Shown piece after piece: positions 1-11,210 of a stretch of 64,000 nt of DNA; the stretch's first letter is position 1, and each line of letters starts with the position of its first letter. Under the pieces are notes generated by a model. It saw nothing but the letters and a program-made list of their open reading frames with translations. It made no database searches and was not told the DNA's origin. Made by a program: the position numbers and the translations under genes. This DNA comes from Nemertoderma westbladi. Taxonomy: Eukaryota > Xenacoelomorpha > Nemertodermatida > Nemertodermatidae. The stretch is from assembly GCA_032718475.1 (NCBI GenBank), contig JAUCBJ010006914.1, positions 1-64,000 on the forward strand, written 5' to 3'.

Positions 1-208
1 CATGATCATTTGATACAGTGTTTACATAGGAATGCGGTGAAAAATATTTTGTAGTGTACCATGCATCAGCAACAATGACCATGATTGAACACTGAGTAGG
101 TGTTACTGCAACTGCTACGAGAAATGTTATGAATTTTAGTAATATCTGTAGGCCTATATCGAATAGCTGGCAAAACCAATAAATGGTGTTATTCTTTATG
201 TTTTTATA

Positions 209-1123
209 CCTAAATACACCATGTCCCATAGTATACAGTAGTGTCATTTTCTGATGACACGGACCCCCCCCCCCCCCCCAAATTTTTCTACAAATATTTA
301 TCATATTGCTTGAAATTTGAAACACCACTAGTTCAACTCACCGTCGATGACCCCATGAAGCCGGAATTTTCGATTTCGCCTTTAAATTTTTTTAATAAGC
401 GTTTTAAAAAAGTGTCTATTGCGAAATCGCACCCTCCGTGTCGTTGCCATTCTTTATATTAGTCATATTTTTTTACATATCATTGGAAAGCTTGCGTTGC
501 AAGGATTCCAAATATGTAACAATGTCAGAATTTCATTGAGAAACAGCTGAGATATAGGCGTTCAAAGATTGCAATAACGATCATTCGCTGTAGGCCATTT
601 ATTCTATCAAATAAATACACAAAATTCTAGAATGTGTTATTTATTTTATAAGTTGGTTGGCAACAGCGGTATTCCTATCCAATATATATATTGCGTAGCT
701 ATTCATGCATAAACAAAATGTTTCAGAACATCGTGTATTTATTAAATATAATAAATGGCCTTCAGCGAACGATATTTCTTGCAATCTTTGAACGCCTATA
801 TCTCAGCTGTTTACGAAATTCAGATATTGTTACATATTTGGAATCCTTGCAAGGCAAGCTTTCTAATGATATGATAAAATTACGACTAATGCGAAGAATG
901 GCCACGATATGGAGGGTGCGATTTCGCAAAAGACACTTTTTAAAAACGCGTATAAAAAAATTTTTAAGGCGAAATCGAAAATTCCGGCTTCATGGGGTCA
1001 TCGACGAGTGGTGTTTCAAATTTCAAGCAATATGACAAAGATAGGTAGAAAAATCTGGGGGGGGGGGGTCCGTTCATCAGAAAATGACACTATATTACGG
1101 TTCATGGTGTAGTTTTAGAATGA
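209..1123. repeat. Foldback / long-TIR element
   Basis: The sequence from about 209 to 622 recurs in inverted orientation from about 731 to 1123, with a ~110-bp spacer. Both arms carry a poly-C (or poly-G) run flanked by the word gtgtcattttctgatga near the outer end, and both contain the words cagctgagatataggcg and ttcaaagattgcaa near the inner end. The arms are diverged, so this is an old copy. It looks like a non-autonomous DNA transposon or foldback element. The ORFs inside it are short and not mirrored as proteins, so I do not call a gene. The outermost shared word (acaccatg / catggtgt) sets the boundaries only approximately. Confidence 0.7.
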
Positions 1124-1641
1124 ATTTCGTACTTTGGGCTAACCGTGTATTTCTACAATTAAATATAGCTTGGTATTTACCATGAATTAAAGAACTAAAG
1201 AAGTACTAAAGAACTACTCTTCCCCGCCTGGGGTGTAATGATTAAAAAAAGTATTTACCATGACCAGTAATTTTCGTTTTTTGGTGGCATGGAAGTCTTG
1301 ATCTTTCCAAACACCCATAGATGTGAGGCAGAAATAACTGAAATGTTTTGTTAAATACCGGTATGTGTTTAACAGTTTTTTTCATTATACCTGTAACTAA
1401 TTCTGGAAATATTGTTGTATAAAGTATAAAGAATTACGTTGGCTAAATGTGGCCAAACATTTCACCTATTTTTTATTTAACGACCCCCCCCCCCCCCCCC
1501 CCCCCCCCCCAATCTGTATAACATGCAGCACAGGGACCCTCCCCCCTCTCACCCCACTCAAAGGTCTCCCACTCACTACATAAAAATAAAAAGCCCCCCC
1601 CCCCCCCCTCCCGGATGTATACAAACTTTTTAAAACTTACT
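1124..1641. other. No gene; two poly-C runs
   Basis: I see no coding signal. A run of 27 C lies at 1484-1510 and a run of 15 C at 1594-1608. The apparent minus-strand ORF over them only reads poly-Gly from these runs. Confidence 0.6.
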
Positions 1642-1770
1642 AACTTTATATAAGAACTTAGCAAAACTTGAAAACTTTAAATAAGAACTTAGCAAAACTT
1701 GATAACTTTAAATAAGAACTTAGCAAAACTTGATAACTTTATATAAGAACTTAGCAAAACTTGATAACTT
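1642..1770. repeat. 31-bp tandem repeat, about 4 units
   Basis: The word ataagaacttagcaaaactt recurs every 31 bp at about 1650, 1681, 1712 and 1743 with one or two changes. The A/T-rich sequence that follows to 1962 has degenerate related words but no ORF. Confidence 0.8.
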
Positions 1771-1962
1771 TCCTTAATACATTTTTCAAGATAATTACAC
1801 ATTTGATAAACTTAACAAAACTTGCAAATTCTTAAATTAATTTGATAGACTTGGTAGGTATTTTAAAATGTATGTTCTAAGCTTACTATGTTTTGCAAAG
1901 TACTTCTCACATTTTTGAACCGAATTACTTACAAGTATTTTCTAAATTAGTAAGGTATTATG

Positions 1963-4900
1963 GTCCGGGATACCTACCTATCGAGAATACAGTAGCCGCG
2001 GGGGGGATTATTCGAGAAGGATAAACTTTGATCCCGAGCGACACATACAGACTGCATGACATACTGTAGGCCTTACTGCACATACCATAGGCCATGCTGA
2101 GAGAGATAATGTAGGCGATAGGATAGCGCGAACAACGGGATTAAACCCGGAAGTCGCGGAGTATATACCAGCAGGTAGGCCAGAAGTAGATAGGCCTATA
2201 CCGGTACAAGCACAGCAGTAAGACTACATACAGCATGCAAGGACATAACATATACCCAGGGGAGGGGAGATTTATTGCGGATACGTGTATGCGCCCCAAT
2301 ATATTAACATCAACCCCAGTACCAAACATACCGGTGGGGGGGGGGGGACAGGCCCACATCACAATATCAACAATATACCCCAATAGGAGTAAGAACATCG
2401 AACCCCTTGGATGAGAATAGATCGTGTGACACAGAAATATGGAGGGGGCCACTACCCCCTATGATATATCCAAGTCAGAGGAAAGCAGCAGACAGGACGA
2501 ACGGACCGCACCCAACGGGAGAACCTATACAGCACCCATTGAACCCATTGGAAGCGCAAGCGATGGGGATGGCCACGTTAATCGATGCATTAAAGACCAG
2601 GATCGAGTTACCACCCGTGGAACCATTCAAATTCGATGGAAGTAGGCCGGAAGAATACCTACAGTTTCGGCGCATGTATAGTAACGAAATACTAACAAAG
2701 AATTTGACGCAGGCGGAGTGCCTAAAGTATCTGCAAGTATATACAGGGGGCCCAGCATACGACATCGTGAGGCAATACCAGGACATCAAGGGTGGCTTCA
2801 CGACGGCATGGCGGGCGTTAGACAGGGAATACGGACACCCGGCCAAGATCATCCGGCAGACCCTGAGAGGTATAACATCAGGTGGCCTACAAGATAACCC
2901 CATTAGCATAAAGACATTCTCTAACAAAGTCGAAAAGGCGCTAATCGTGCTAAAGACGCTAGACGCGCCATACTAACTCAACGCGTCCAACAACATCACC
3001 ACGATAGCGCAGGCACTACCGATGTGGTTGCGCAACAAGTGGAGGAAAATCGCTTTCTCCACTCGAGATAGGAAGGGTGCGGAACTGGGTTTAGAAGAGA
3101 TGTCAAGCTTCTTAAACTATGAAGCTGAACTTATAACGGACCCAGTCTATAGCGAGGATAGCCTGGGAAAGGGATCAAAGACCGATTACCACAGGCCGAA
3201 ACCAGAGCACAACGCGTCGAACGCATTGCCAAAGCTCAGACAGTCACTGCCGTACTCAGCAACGCAGGGGACTACCAGTCCACAAGTAGCCGGAGATAAG
3301 ACCACATCATGGAGCGGACAGGAGAAAAATAACAACACAAATAAACATAACCCCAGTACACCCAGTAGGCCGAGCCCAAACAATAAGAATAGTAGGAACT
3401 TTGGTACAAATGCAACTGCGATATGCAATGCACTGTATAAGGACGGCTACGACCCAAAGAGCAAATGCCAGCTACATACAAATGCACTTCATCAGACCAT
3501 GAATTGCAGGCACTGGCAAGCGCTACCCAGGGAAGATCAGGTAGAATACGCGACAAGAAATGAGATCTGTTCGCGATGTGTGATGAGTGGACACAGAGCC
3601 AAACAATGCAAAGAGACGCCGATTAAGTTCGGTCAAAGTAAAGGCCAAATGATGGCAACGAGCACCGTAGGAGCGAAGAAGAGAGGAACGGTACTACTTG
3701 GGGTAGTACCAGTGCGAGTGATCGGGGAAGGCAATCGATCAGTGACCACACTGATGCTGGTCGACAGTGGTGCAGCCTTCACCTTAGTTGAGGATTGGGT
3801 GGCCGAAGAGATAGGATTGAGAACGAGGCCAAGTAAAATGGTGGTGACAACCATCTCCAGCAAAGATGAGGTTCTGGAGATGAAGACCGGATGGTGCGTG
3901 ATAGCGATAGCGATAGCACCGGGATGCGACTATGGGGCGACCATTGACCCCATCCAGGTGATAGAGTCGATAAATATTAACGCCAGGCGGCCAACCAACA
4001 TCAACGTCGAACAATATAGATTCCTGGACAGTATCGACTTCTCAATCCCAGAGGTGGACATCAGGAAGGTATCCATCATAGTAGGAATGGACTGCCCGAC
4101 GGCCCACGAGAGAATGCAAATGGTCTTCGGCAAAGACAGGCAGTGTGACCCGGTGGCGATATTAACACCATTCGGGTGGACGCTGAGTGGCCCAATCAGG
4201 AGTAAGATACCATTTAGGATGTCGGAGACATCAGGATGCATGTTCGCGGGAACTATGCGAGAAATGGGAGATGAGGGAGCGGAGGAGCAGCTCAGGAGAC
4301 TGCTCAGGCAGGATTCCGAGGGATTAAAGGAGACCGGGGTTGGAACCTCGGTAGAAGACAAGCAGGCTTTACAAAGTGTAAAGGAATCGATGGCATGCGA
4401 TGAGGGGCGGTATACCATAGGAATGGTATGGAAGCTACCGAAGCTACCGTTACCCGACAACAAAGGGATGGTACTCACGAGGCTTCGTAAGTTAAAGCAG
4501 ACATTAAAACGGAGCCCCGAGAAGAATGAGTACATTCACAAGACAATTAGAAAGTATGTCGAGAAAGGATGGGCCGTGGAATTACCGGTCGACGAACCAA
4601 ACACGGACAGGACCTATTACCTGGCACTCCACGTGGCTCTAGACCCGAAGAAAGGTAAACTGCGGATGGTAGTTGACGCATCGGCCAAGACCAACGGAAA
4701 ATGCCTAAACGATTATCTGCTGGAGGGTCCCAACATCTACAACTCAGGGATCGAGGTCCTACTCAGATTCAGGAATGGTAGACACGCTTTCACCTGCGAC
4801 ATCGAAGGCATGTTCAACAAAGTCCGTGTAACGGAAGAGGATAGCGACAGCCAACGCTTCCTATGGTACGACGGCGATGAGGAACCGTCGACCATACCAA

Positions 4901-5031
4901 TGTATAAGATGATAGTACAGAATATGGGAGCCAAGTCGTCTTCGTTTACAACGACTATGGCCGTAAGAGACATGGTAGCAGGGAAGGAAGATAAGTTCAG
5001 TGCCAAAGCCGATCGCAGTAATGTATTCTGA
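1963..5031 (+). pseudogene. BEL/Pao gag-protease-RT remnant (copy 2a)
   Basis: From 2407 to 5031 one frame runs through with a single in-frame TAA at 2974-2976; copy 2b has GAA at the matching place. In order: a DUF1759-type gag segment (FKFDGSRPEEYLQFRRMY, residues ~77-95 counted from 2407); a CCHC zinc knuckle CSRCVMSGHRAKQC near 3570; a retropepsin-like (DUF1758-type) aspartic protease with LMLVDSGAAFTLVEDW near 3750; and the start of the reverse transcriptase with KLRMVVDASAK and TCDIEGMFNKV. The RT stops before the YxDD box because of an internal deletion that joins it to the integrase near 5000. Upstream of 2407 the frame is broken at a G-tract (2336-2347) and by stops. This copy cannot encode a working polymerase. 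Confidence 0.85.
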
Positions 5032-5737
5032 CAGCGGGACCAACTTTGTGGGGGCGGAGAACGAGATGGCAGAGGCCTTGGATATCTTGGAAGGGGAGGA
5101 AGTCAGGGCAGCCATGCGAAGGTGACAAGTGAAGTGGGAGAGGAGGACGCCGTATGCTCCGCATACCCTAGGATGCGTCGAGAGACTCGTGGGTAGTTCG
5201 AAGCGTCTGATGACGAAGTTGATGAACACCCACATGGTCATGGAGGACGTATTGAGGACGGTACTAGCAAAGTGTGAGGGTGTCATTAATAGCAGACCGC
5301 TATATCCAGAAAATGATGACCCTGAGTCATTAGACATGCTGACGCCCAGTCACTTTCGAATGGAAAGGCCAGCGACAATCGACATGCGGGGTGTAGACCC
5401 AGACGATATACACTCCCGACAGAGTTGGAAAGTCGCTAAGGCGATAAGCGCACACTACTGGAGGAGGTGGGTCGAGGAATATCTGCCCACACTACATAGA
5501 AGAAGTAAGTGGAGGAATACGAATAGAGAGTTAAAGGAGGGTGATCTGGTGATCGTCACGGATGATACCATCATTAACAACCAATGGTGGTTGGCGAGAG
5601 TTGTGGGCACTTACTCCGATGAGGACGGAAGAGTCCGATCGGTAGAAGTGCGAATAGGTGGCAAGATAGGTGCGAAAGACAGGAAGACCTACAGGAGGGC
5701 TGAAGGGAAGTGCTGTCTGCTAGAGGGGGCACCTTGA
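5009..5737 (+). pseudogene. BEL/Pao integrase C-terminal remnant (copy 2a)
   Basis: This starts in a different frame from the RT part, right after the deletion joint. It holds the second catalytic Asp region (MYSDSGTNFVGAENEM) and the catalytic Glu region (HTLGCVERLVGSSKRL). It ends in a DUF5641-type tail (RRWVEEYLPTLHRRSKW, LKEGDLVIV, NNQWWLARVVGTYSDEDGR). A single in-frame TGA at 5123-5125 interrupts it where a CGA (Arg) codon would fit. The zinc-binding HHCC domain and the first catalytic Asp are lost with the deletion. The gene would have cut and joined target DNA for insertion of the element. Confidence 0.85.
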
Positions 5738-5782
5738 GTTAGAGTGGATTTTAGCGGAGTTTAGTCGTCCAAGTTTTGGACT

Positions 5783-5796
5783 AAGGGGGGTGGGAT
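5783..5796 (+). other. Internal polypurine-tract-like sequence after pol
   Basis: The purine run aaggggggtggga follows the pol stop codon by ~45 bp, the position a plus-strand primer tract normally has just before a 3' LTR. Here no family 2 LTR follows. It is either a central or former polypurine tract, or the 3' end of a separate element whose LTR I do not recognise. Confidence 0.4.
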
Positions 5797-5865
5797 TGAG
5801 GGCGAGACACCCTTCCCATACAAATAAATAAAAAAAAAAAAATAATAGTGCATAATAGGTGCGCA

Positions 5866-6044
5866 GTTAGTAGGCAGCAGTTAGTTAGTAAGTAGCAAGT
5901 AGTACCGCTAGTTAGATAGTGGGAAATTAGTAGTAAGAGGGTACGTAGTACCGTTAGTAAGTAGCAAGTAGTACCGCTAGTTAGATAGTGGGAAATTAGT
6001 AGTAAGAGGTTACGTAGTACCGTTAGTAAGTAGCAAGTAGTACC
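5866..6044. repeat. 69-bp minisatellite, left part
   Basis: The unit is about 69 bp and contains agtagtaccgctagttagat, agtgggaaattagtagtaag and gggtacgtagtaccgttagt. Two to three units are present before the nested RT element. The same array resumes at 10413, so the two parts were one array before the insertion. Confidence 0.85.
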
Positions 6045-6215
6045 CAATAGATTAGTAACCTCTGCTGCCGAATAACTCTGCGTAATTGGTACTGAACTGT
6101 ACTGCTGTACTGACTACTGCCTTGACAACTGTCAGACTTTGTGGCGCCAAATTATATATTTCTGATTGTGTCGCCTCTCTATTCGAGTGAACGCGTCACT
6201 GCAGCCGGCGTTTTG

Positions 6216-9200
6216 ATGGCAGCTTGTTGCGGCTGCAATGGATGGTCCGGGCGCTGCAAGAAATGTATATGCGTCAGGAATAGCTTGCGGTGCTTATCGT
6301 GTGCCCCAGGAAGAAACGGCAATTGCGAGAACAGCCAGCACCCTTCCTCTCAACCTCTACCGGATCGCCACGAACGACCTTCGTTCTCCCAGACGTCAGT
6401 CTCACAGCCGCTTAACTCTTGCGCAGCTTTGGAAAGTCCAGCGGACGATACATTGATGGATCAGGACGAAACTATACTGGGTGGATCCCCGATCGTCCAG
6501 GATAATCCGCTAGCTGCCAGTGCATCAGCATCATTGAACTCTCCAGTTTGGTCTCCGGGCGCAGCACGAGCGAGGGCCAGTGCCATCATATCTAGGATTC
6601 GGAGCCCCGGTACAGGGTCTGCTTTGGGGTCAGCAGTTAAAGACGTTATACTTCAGACCCCGAACTTTTCAGATCCCCGAGCAGTCCAGTCCGTTCCTTC
6701 AGCAGTCCAGTCTGGTCCCCCTTCAGTCCAGTCGGGTCCCCCTGCAGTCCAGTCGGTGCACCCAGCAGTCCAGTCGGGTCCCCCATCAGTCCAGTTGGGT
6801 CCCCCACCAGTCCAGTTGGGTCCCCCATCAGTCCAGTCGGTGCGCCCAGCAGTCCAGTCGGGTCCCCCATCAGTCCAGTCGGGTCCCCCATATGTCCAGT
6901 CCAGTCGGGTCGCCCAGCAGTCCCAGTCGGGTCCCCCAGCAGATCAGTTGGGTCCCCCATCAGACCAGTCGGGTCCCTCGGGAGTCCAGTCGGGTCCCCC
7001 AGCAGTCCAGTCGGGTCCCCCTTCAGACCAGTCAGGTCCCTCGGGAGTCCAGTCGGGTCCCCCAGCAGTCTAGTCGGGTCCCCCATCAGTCCAGTCGGGT
7101 CCCCCATCAGACCAGTCGGGTCCCTCAGGAGTCCAGTCGGGTCCCCCAGCAGTCCAGTCGGGTCCCCCTTCAGTCCAGTCAGGTCCCCCATCAGACCAGT
7201 CGGGTCCCTCAGGAGTCCAGTCGGGTCCCCCAGCAGTCCAGTCGGGTCCCCCTTCAGACCAGTCGGGTCCCCCTTCAGTCCGGTCGGGTCCCCCAGCAAT
7301 CCAGCCGGGTCCCCCACCAGTCCAGTTGGCACCCTCGGCATCTATCGGTCGACCTCTGCCATCCTCCCTGTCCAGTGTTGTACTCACTTCAACAAGTCGA
7401 GTCGACTCCGCAGTATGGTTCAATGAATCCTTGCCCAGGCACCAAATAATAGAGTCAATCAACACAGTGTACAACAGCATAGTACACTGGCGGCCAAACC
7501 TATTCCTGGTTCCTCAGGGGGCCGTGGGTAGAGAATTGGTGGCAGAGATTTCTCGGTTGTTGGCGCTGGCAATCAGTGAAAATCCCCTACATGAGGTCGC
7601 CCTCACGGCAATGATGATATTGCCAGCTCTCCTCTTACAGAAACCGAGTCGGTCTTCCACCACGGCCACACACCGGCACATTCTCCAACGCCGTCTAGTG
7701 AGCTGGAGGGAAGCAAAATTCGACGAACTCATGGTGGAGGCCAGGGCCATTCAGACACACCTTCCTAAGCGACGACCCCCAGCCTCTCAGGACGTAGCAC
7801 TCCAGAAGGCGTTCACCCGCCACATGCTGACTGGGAATATTTCGGCGGCGACGAGAGTTCTTGGACAGTTACACCGCGGTTCTCCACTGAGTCTGAATGA
7901 CTCATTCACGGACAAAGATGGGAAAACCAAGGTGGTCTGGGATGTTCTGCGAGCGAAACATCCTCCAGCGCAGCCCGCAGACGAGTCGACCCTGCTATCG
8001 CATTTCCCTGAGGCGCCACAGCACCACAGCGTTGTGTTTGAGGCGATCGATGGGAAGCTCATCCTTGGGAGCTTGCTTAGAATGAAGGGAAACGCCGCTG
8101 GTCCATCGGGAGTTGATGTTCAGGGTTGGAAGCACCTCCTTACCCGGTTTCGGAGACAGTCTTCCGAGCTGGGTGAGAGGATCGCAGACTTGGCGAAACA
8201 ACTCGCACAGACCAAGACTTCTCAGGGGTCTCTATCTGCGCTACTGTCTGCCAGACTTATTGCACTGGACAAAAACTCGGGCGTCAGACCCATAGGGATA
8301 GGTGAGGTGTTGCGCCGCGTCATAGGTAAATCTATCACCCATTGTATCCGTCAGGATCTTGAGTCTGTCGGTGGGAACACCCAACTCTGTCTGGGTCAGA
8401 AGGCTGGCATTGAATTCGCCATCCACAGCCTCACGATGGAGTGGGACTCGGACGACTGTGACGGGGTTCTACAGATAGACGCTACAAATGCCTTCAACGT
8501 ACTGAACCGTTCGGCTGCCCTCCACAACATTGGAGTTGTCTGCCCTGCCCTTCTCACTGTAGTCACCAATTGCTACAGCGAACCAGCTCGACTCTTTGTG
8601 GGAGGGGAGACGTTGCTCTCTGAAGAGGGGACCACACAGGGTGACCCCATTGCCATGGCGATGTATGGGTGCTCCATTATGCCACTATTAGCTGAGTTGG
8701 GACGTGCAAGCAAGGCCACACAGCGGTGGTATGCGGATGATGGCAATGCGGCAGGAAAACTCACTGACCTACGGGCCTTCCTAGAGGTTGCTACCACAAG
8801 GGGTCCTCTCTTTGGCTACTTCCCATCCAAGTGTCACATCACAGTGAAACCAGCAATGTTGGAAGAGGCTGAGATTCTTTTCGCCAATACTGGTGTCACC
8901 ATCAACACAACAGGCCATGAGCTACTCGGCGGGGTTGTTGGCACTGAGGAGTATCGCACCACGTTCCTAGAAGAGAAGGCTCAGGAGTTCGCCATGGAAG
9001 TGGATCGTCTCGCAGGGGTGGCAGCAGTGGACCCCCACTGTGCGTACGCGGGCCTCGCGTTTGGCCTTGCCTGTCGGTGGCGGTTCATCACCCGTGTTGT
9101 ATCCACCACGCCAGCCCATCTCACCCTGTTGGAGGAGGCTGTAAATCGATTCCTTTGCCATCTCACCGATCGGCCAGCCATCTCAAAAGAGGAACGCCTG

Positions 9201-10253
9201 TTACTTTCCCTGCCAGTCCGTGACGGGGGTATCGGCATTCCGGTGCCCACTGACCTGTCACATCAGTATACCAGCTCGCTTCGGGTCTGTGAGCCATTCA
9301 TCAGCGCCACACCAGATACAATGGGGCAGGCCCGGGAGAAACAAACAGAGGTGGTGGGCAGGTTGAAGGTAGAGGCGCTGCTCCAGTCGATGGAAAAGAG
9401 AGAGGAAGTGGTGGGAATATTATCTCCTCCCCAGCGGCGGCTCCACGGACTGACCACTGAAAAGGGCGCTTCTATCTGGCTCAACACCAAGCCACTCATC
9501 CTCCAGGACACCCACCTGGACAAGGGTGAATTCAGGGATGCCCTGTGCCTCCGATATGGGTGGATGCCAAAGTCTCTACCGTCTCGTTGTGTCTGTGGGG
9601 AGCGATTTTCTCCTACCCACGTTCTGTCGTGCCCCACTGGAGGATTTCCTTCCATCAGGCACAACGAGATCCGGGACTTTGTCGCTGATGCTCTGACGGA
9701 GGTGTCACATAATGTGGCTGTGGAGCCAGTCCTCCAACCGCTAACGGGCGAGCAGTTTGAACACCGCAGCACTTCAACGGACCAGCTGGCGAGATTGGAC
9801 GTCTCAGTGAGCGGCTTCTGGGGCAATCGGTTCCAGAAGACGTTCCTAGACGTCTCAGTCTTCAATCCACTGGCAGAAACTAATGCTGCCATGTCCCTAC
9901 CGTCAGCCCACCTTTACCATGAAGCGCGGAAGAACCTAAAGTATCAGGAACGAGTGAGGGAGGTGGAACACGCCACCTTCACGCCTCTGATATTTTCCGC
10001 GTTTGGTGGTATGGCGCCTTCAGCCATACATCTGGTGAAGCGGTTGGCGCACCGCCTGGCGGAGAAGAGAGAAACGCGGTATGCGGAGTGCATCACATGG
10101 GTTCGGCGAAAGTTGAACTTCGCGTTGTTGCGGTCGGCCCTCATGTGTCTCCGTGGACACCGGTCGGCTGCTAGACGACCCATTCGCTGCACAAATTCAG
10201 TTGCAGACATAGCCATTGTGCATGCGAATGCGGATGTTGCCCCACCGCCGTAG
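6216..10253 (+). CDS. Reverse transcriptase with Cys-rich N-terminus, VQSGPP repeats and C-terminal endonuclease domain
   Basis: The frame starts at the ATG at 6216; an upstream GTG at 6141 is unlikely to be used in an animal. It stays open to 10253 apart from one TAG at 7071-7073. In order: a Cys-rich segment (CCGCNGWSGRCKKCIC); a Ser/Pro-rich linker; about 30 copies of a 7-residue VQSGPPx repeat (6648-7325); then the RT, with the first catalytic Asp in LQIDATNAFN (~8473), TTQGDPIAMAMY (~8632) and the YADD box at 8729-8740 (residue ~838). It ends with a CxC-HxxxC knuckle (CVCGERFSPTHVLSC, ~9587) and a PD-(D/E)XK-like endonuclease region (RLDVSVSGFW, FLDVSVFNP, HEARKNLKYQERV). That RT-knuckle-nuclease order is typical of R2-like, often site-specific non-LTR elements. 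I cannot name the clade. The stop may be a nonsense mutation (CAG to TAG) or readthrough. Confidence 0.8.
6648..7325 (+). repeat. Coding 21-bp tandem repeat (VQSGPPx)
   Basis: About 30 units of 21 bp (gtccagtcgggtcccccatca-like) encode VQSGPPS/A/Y, VQSVxPA and DQSGPSG variants. Unit length is a multiple of three, so copy-number changes keep the frame. The minus strand reads GDPTGL repeats and the other frames read SSRVP repeats. These are shadows, not genes. Confidence 0.9.
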
Positions 10254-10412
10254 ACCACAACGAGTGAAGACAAGACCACGAAGAAACTGATGTTAATGAT
10301 TTTTTTTTGTGTGTAACTCTATATATAATTTTTGATCTCGTAATAATTTTCAACTATGTGAATTTGTTATATTTATTAGCTATAGATATAGTTTAACTAA
10401 ATATATTATACT

Positions 10413-10735
10413 AAGTAGTACCGCTAGTCAGATAGTGGGAAATTAGTAGTAAGAGGGTACGTAGTACCGTTAGTAAGTAGCAAGTAGTGCCGCTAGTTAG
10501 ATAGTGGGAAATTAGTAGTAAGAGGGTACGTAGTACCGTTAGTAAGAGAGTATGTAGTACCGCTAGTCAGATAGTGGGAAATTAGTAGCAAGAGGGTACG
10601 TAGTACCGTTAGTTAGTTAGAGAGAGTTAGAGGTTAGTAAGAGGGTACGTAGTACCGTTAGTTAGTTAGTTAGAGAGAGTTAGAGGTTAGTAAGAGGGTA
10701 CGTAGTACCGGCTAGTAAGAGGAAGAGGTAGAAGG
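10413..10735. repeat. 69-bp minisatellite, right part
   Basis: This continues the array of 5866-6044 with the same words (agtagtaccgctagtcagat, gggtacgtagtaccgttag). Towards the right it degenerates into shorter TTAG-rich units with inserts of gttagagagagttagagg. Confidence 0.85.
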
Positions 10736-11210
10736 GTATGTATAATATAGACATTAGTTAGTAGTTAGTAGCGAGAGGGGGGCATATGAGTACAGCTGGA
10801 TAAATCGTGTAGGCCATGCGACGCATACTGTTGTACTGCACAAGCCCACAGAGTAGGCCAGAATGTGGATTATGGAATAGAGTAATCCATTGGCAATAAT
10901 AAGTAGTAGCACAGTAGTAGGATTGAATTAAATTAAAATATTAAAAATAGAAAAGGGCTAAGACAATCAACAAATTATGGTAACAGTAGAAAGTAAATTC
11001 TGGAACATAATTAAAGTAACTGACAAAATTGTAATTTAAAGTACAATTTGGTAGCTTCAGAAATTAGGTAGTGTAAAATAGGCTATATAACTTAGTAATT
11101 CAGAGAGAGACAGGCCATCGAACTGAAATAAACCATCTTAACCTATCACTCATCCTATTGCGCCTTGGCAAGGCACCACCCAACGGGTGAGCGATCGGGC
11201 AGAGTTTGAG
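10736..11210 (+). other. Non-coding stretch before the extra 3' ORF of family 2
   Basis: I see no ORF. It is A/T-rich and lies between the minisatellite and the ATG at 11211. It does not resemble the family 2 LTR, so I do not read it as a 5' LTR. It could hold a promoter or a splice acceptor for the next ORF, but I recognise no specific signal. Confidence 0.4.

Larger units (their letters stand above)
6045..10412 (+). mobile_element. RT/restriction-like-endonuclease retroelement in a minisatellite
   Basis: This 4.37 kb insertion splits the 69-bp minisatellite. The ten bases aagtagtacc stand at 6035-6044 and again at 10413-10422, consistent with a target-site duplication. The element has no LTRs, a short 5' leader, one long ORF (6216-10253), a ~160-bp 3' tail and no poly-A tail. 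The caveat is that the minisatellite itself repeats aagtagtacc, so the duplication is not independent proof of the boundary. Confidence 0.7.

Noticed and set aside
1473-1664. Minus-strand Gly-rich ORF
   Set aside because: It is only a reading of two poly-C runs.
6646-7480. Minus-strand ORFs with GDPTGL or GGPDWT repeats
   Set aside because: They are antisense readings of the 21-bp VQSGPP-coding repeat. An open frame in several phases follows from unit length and composition.
5866-10735. Telomere-like interpretation of the TTAG-rich minisatellite
   Set aside because: The unit is about 69 bp with mixed sequence, not a 5-6 bp telomere repeat, and it lies inside an element.
10736-11210. 5' LTR for the ORF at 11211-13733
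   Set aside because: The stretch shows no resemblance to the LTR at 14451-15032, so it cannot be its partner.
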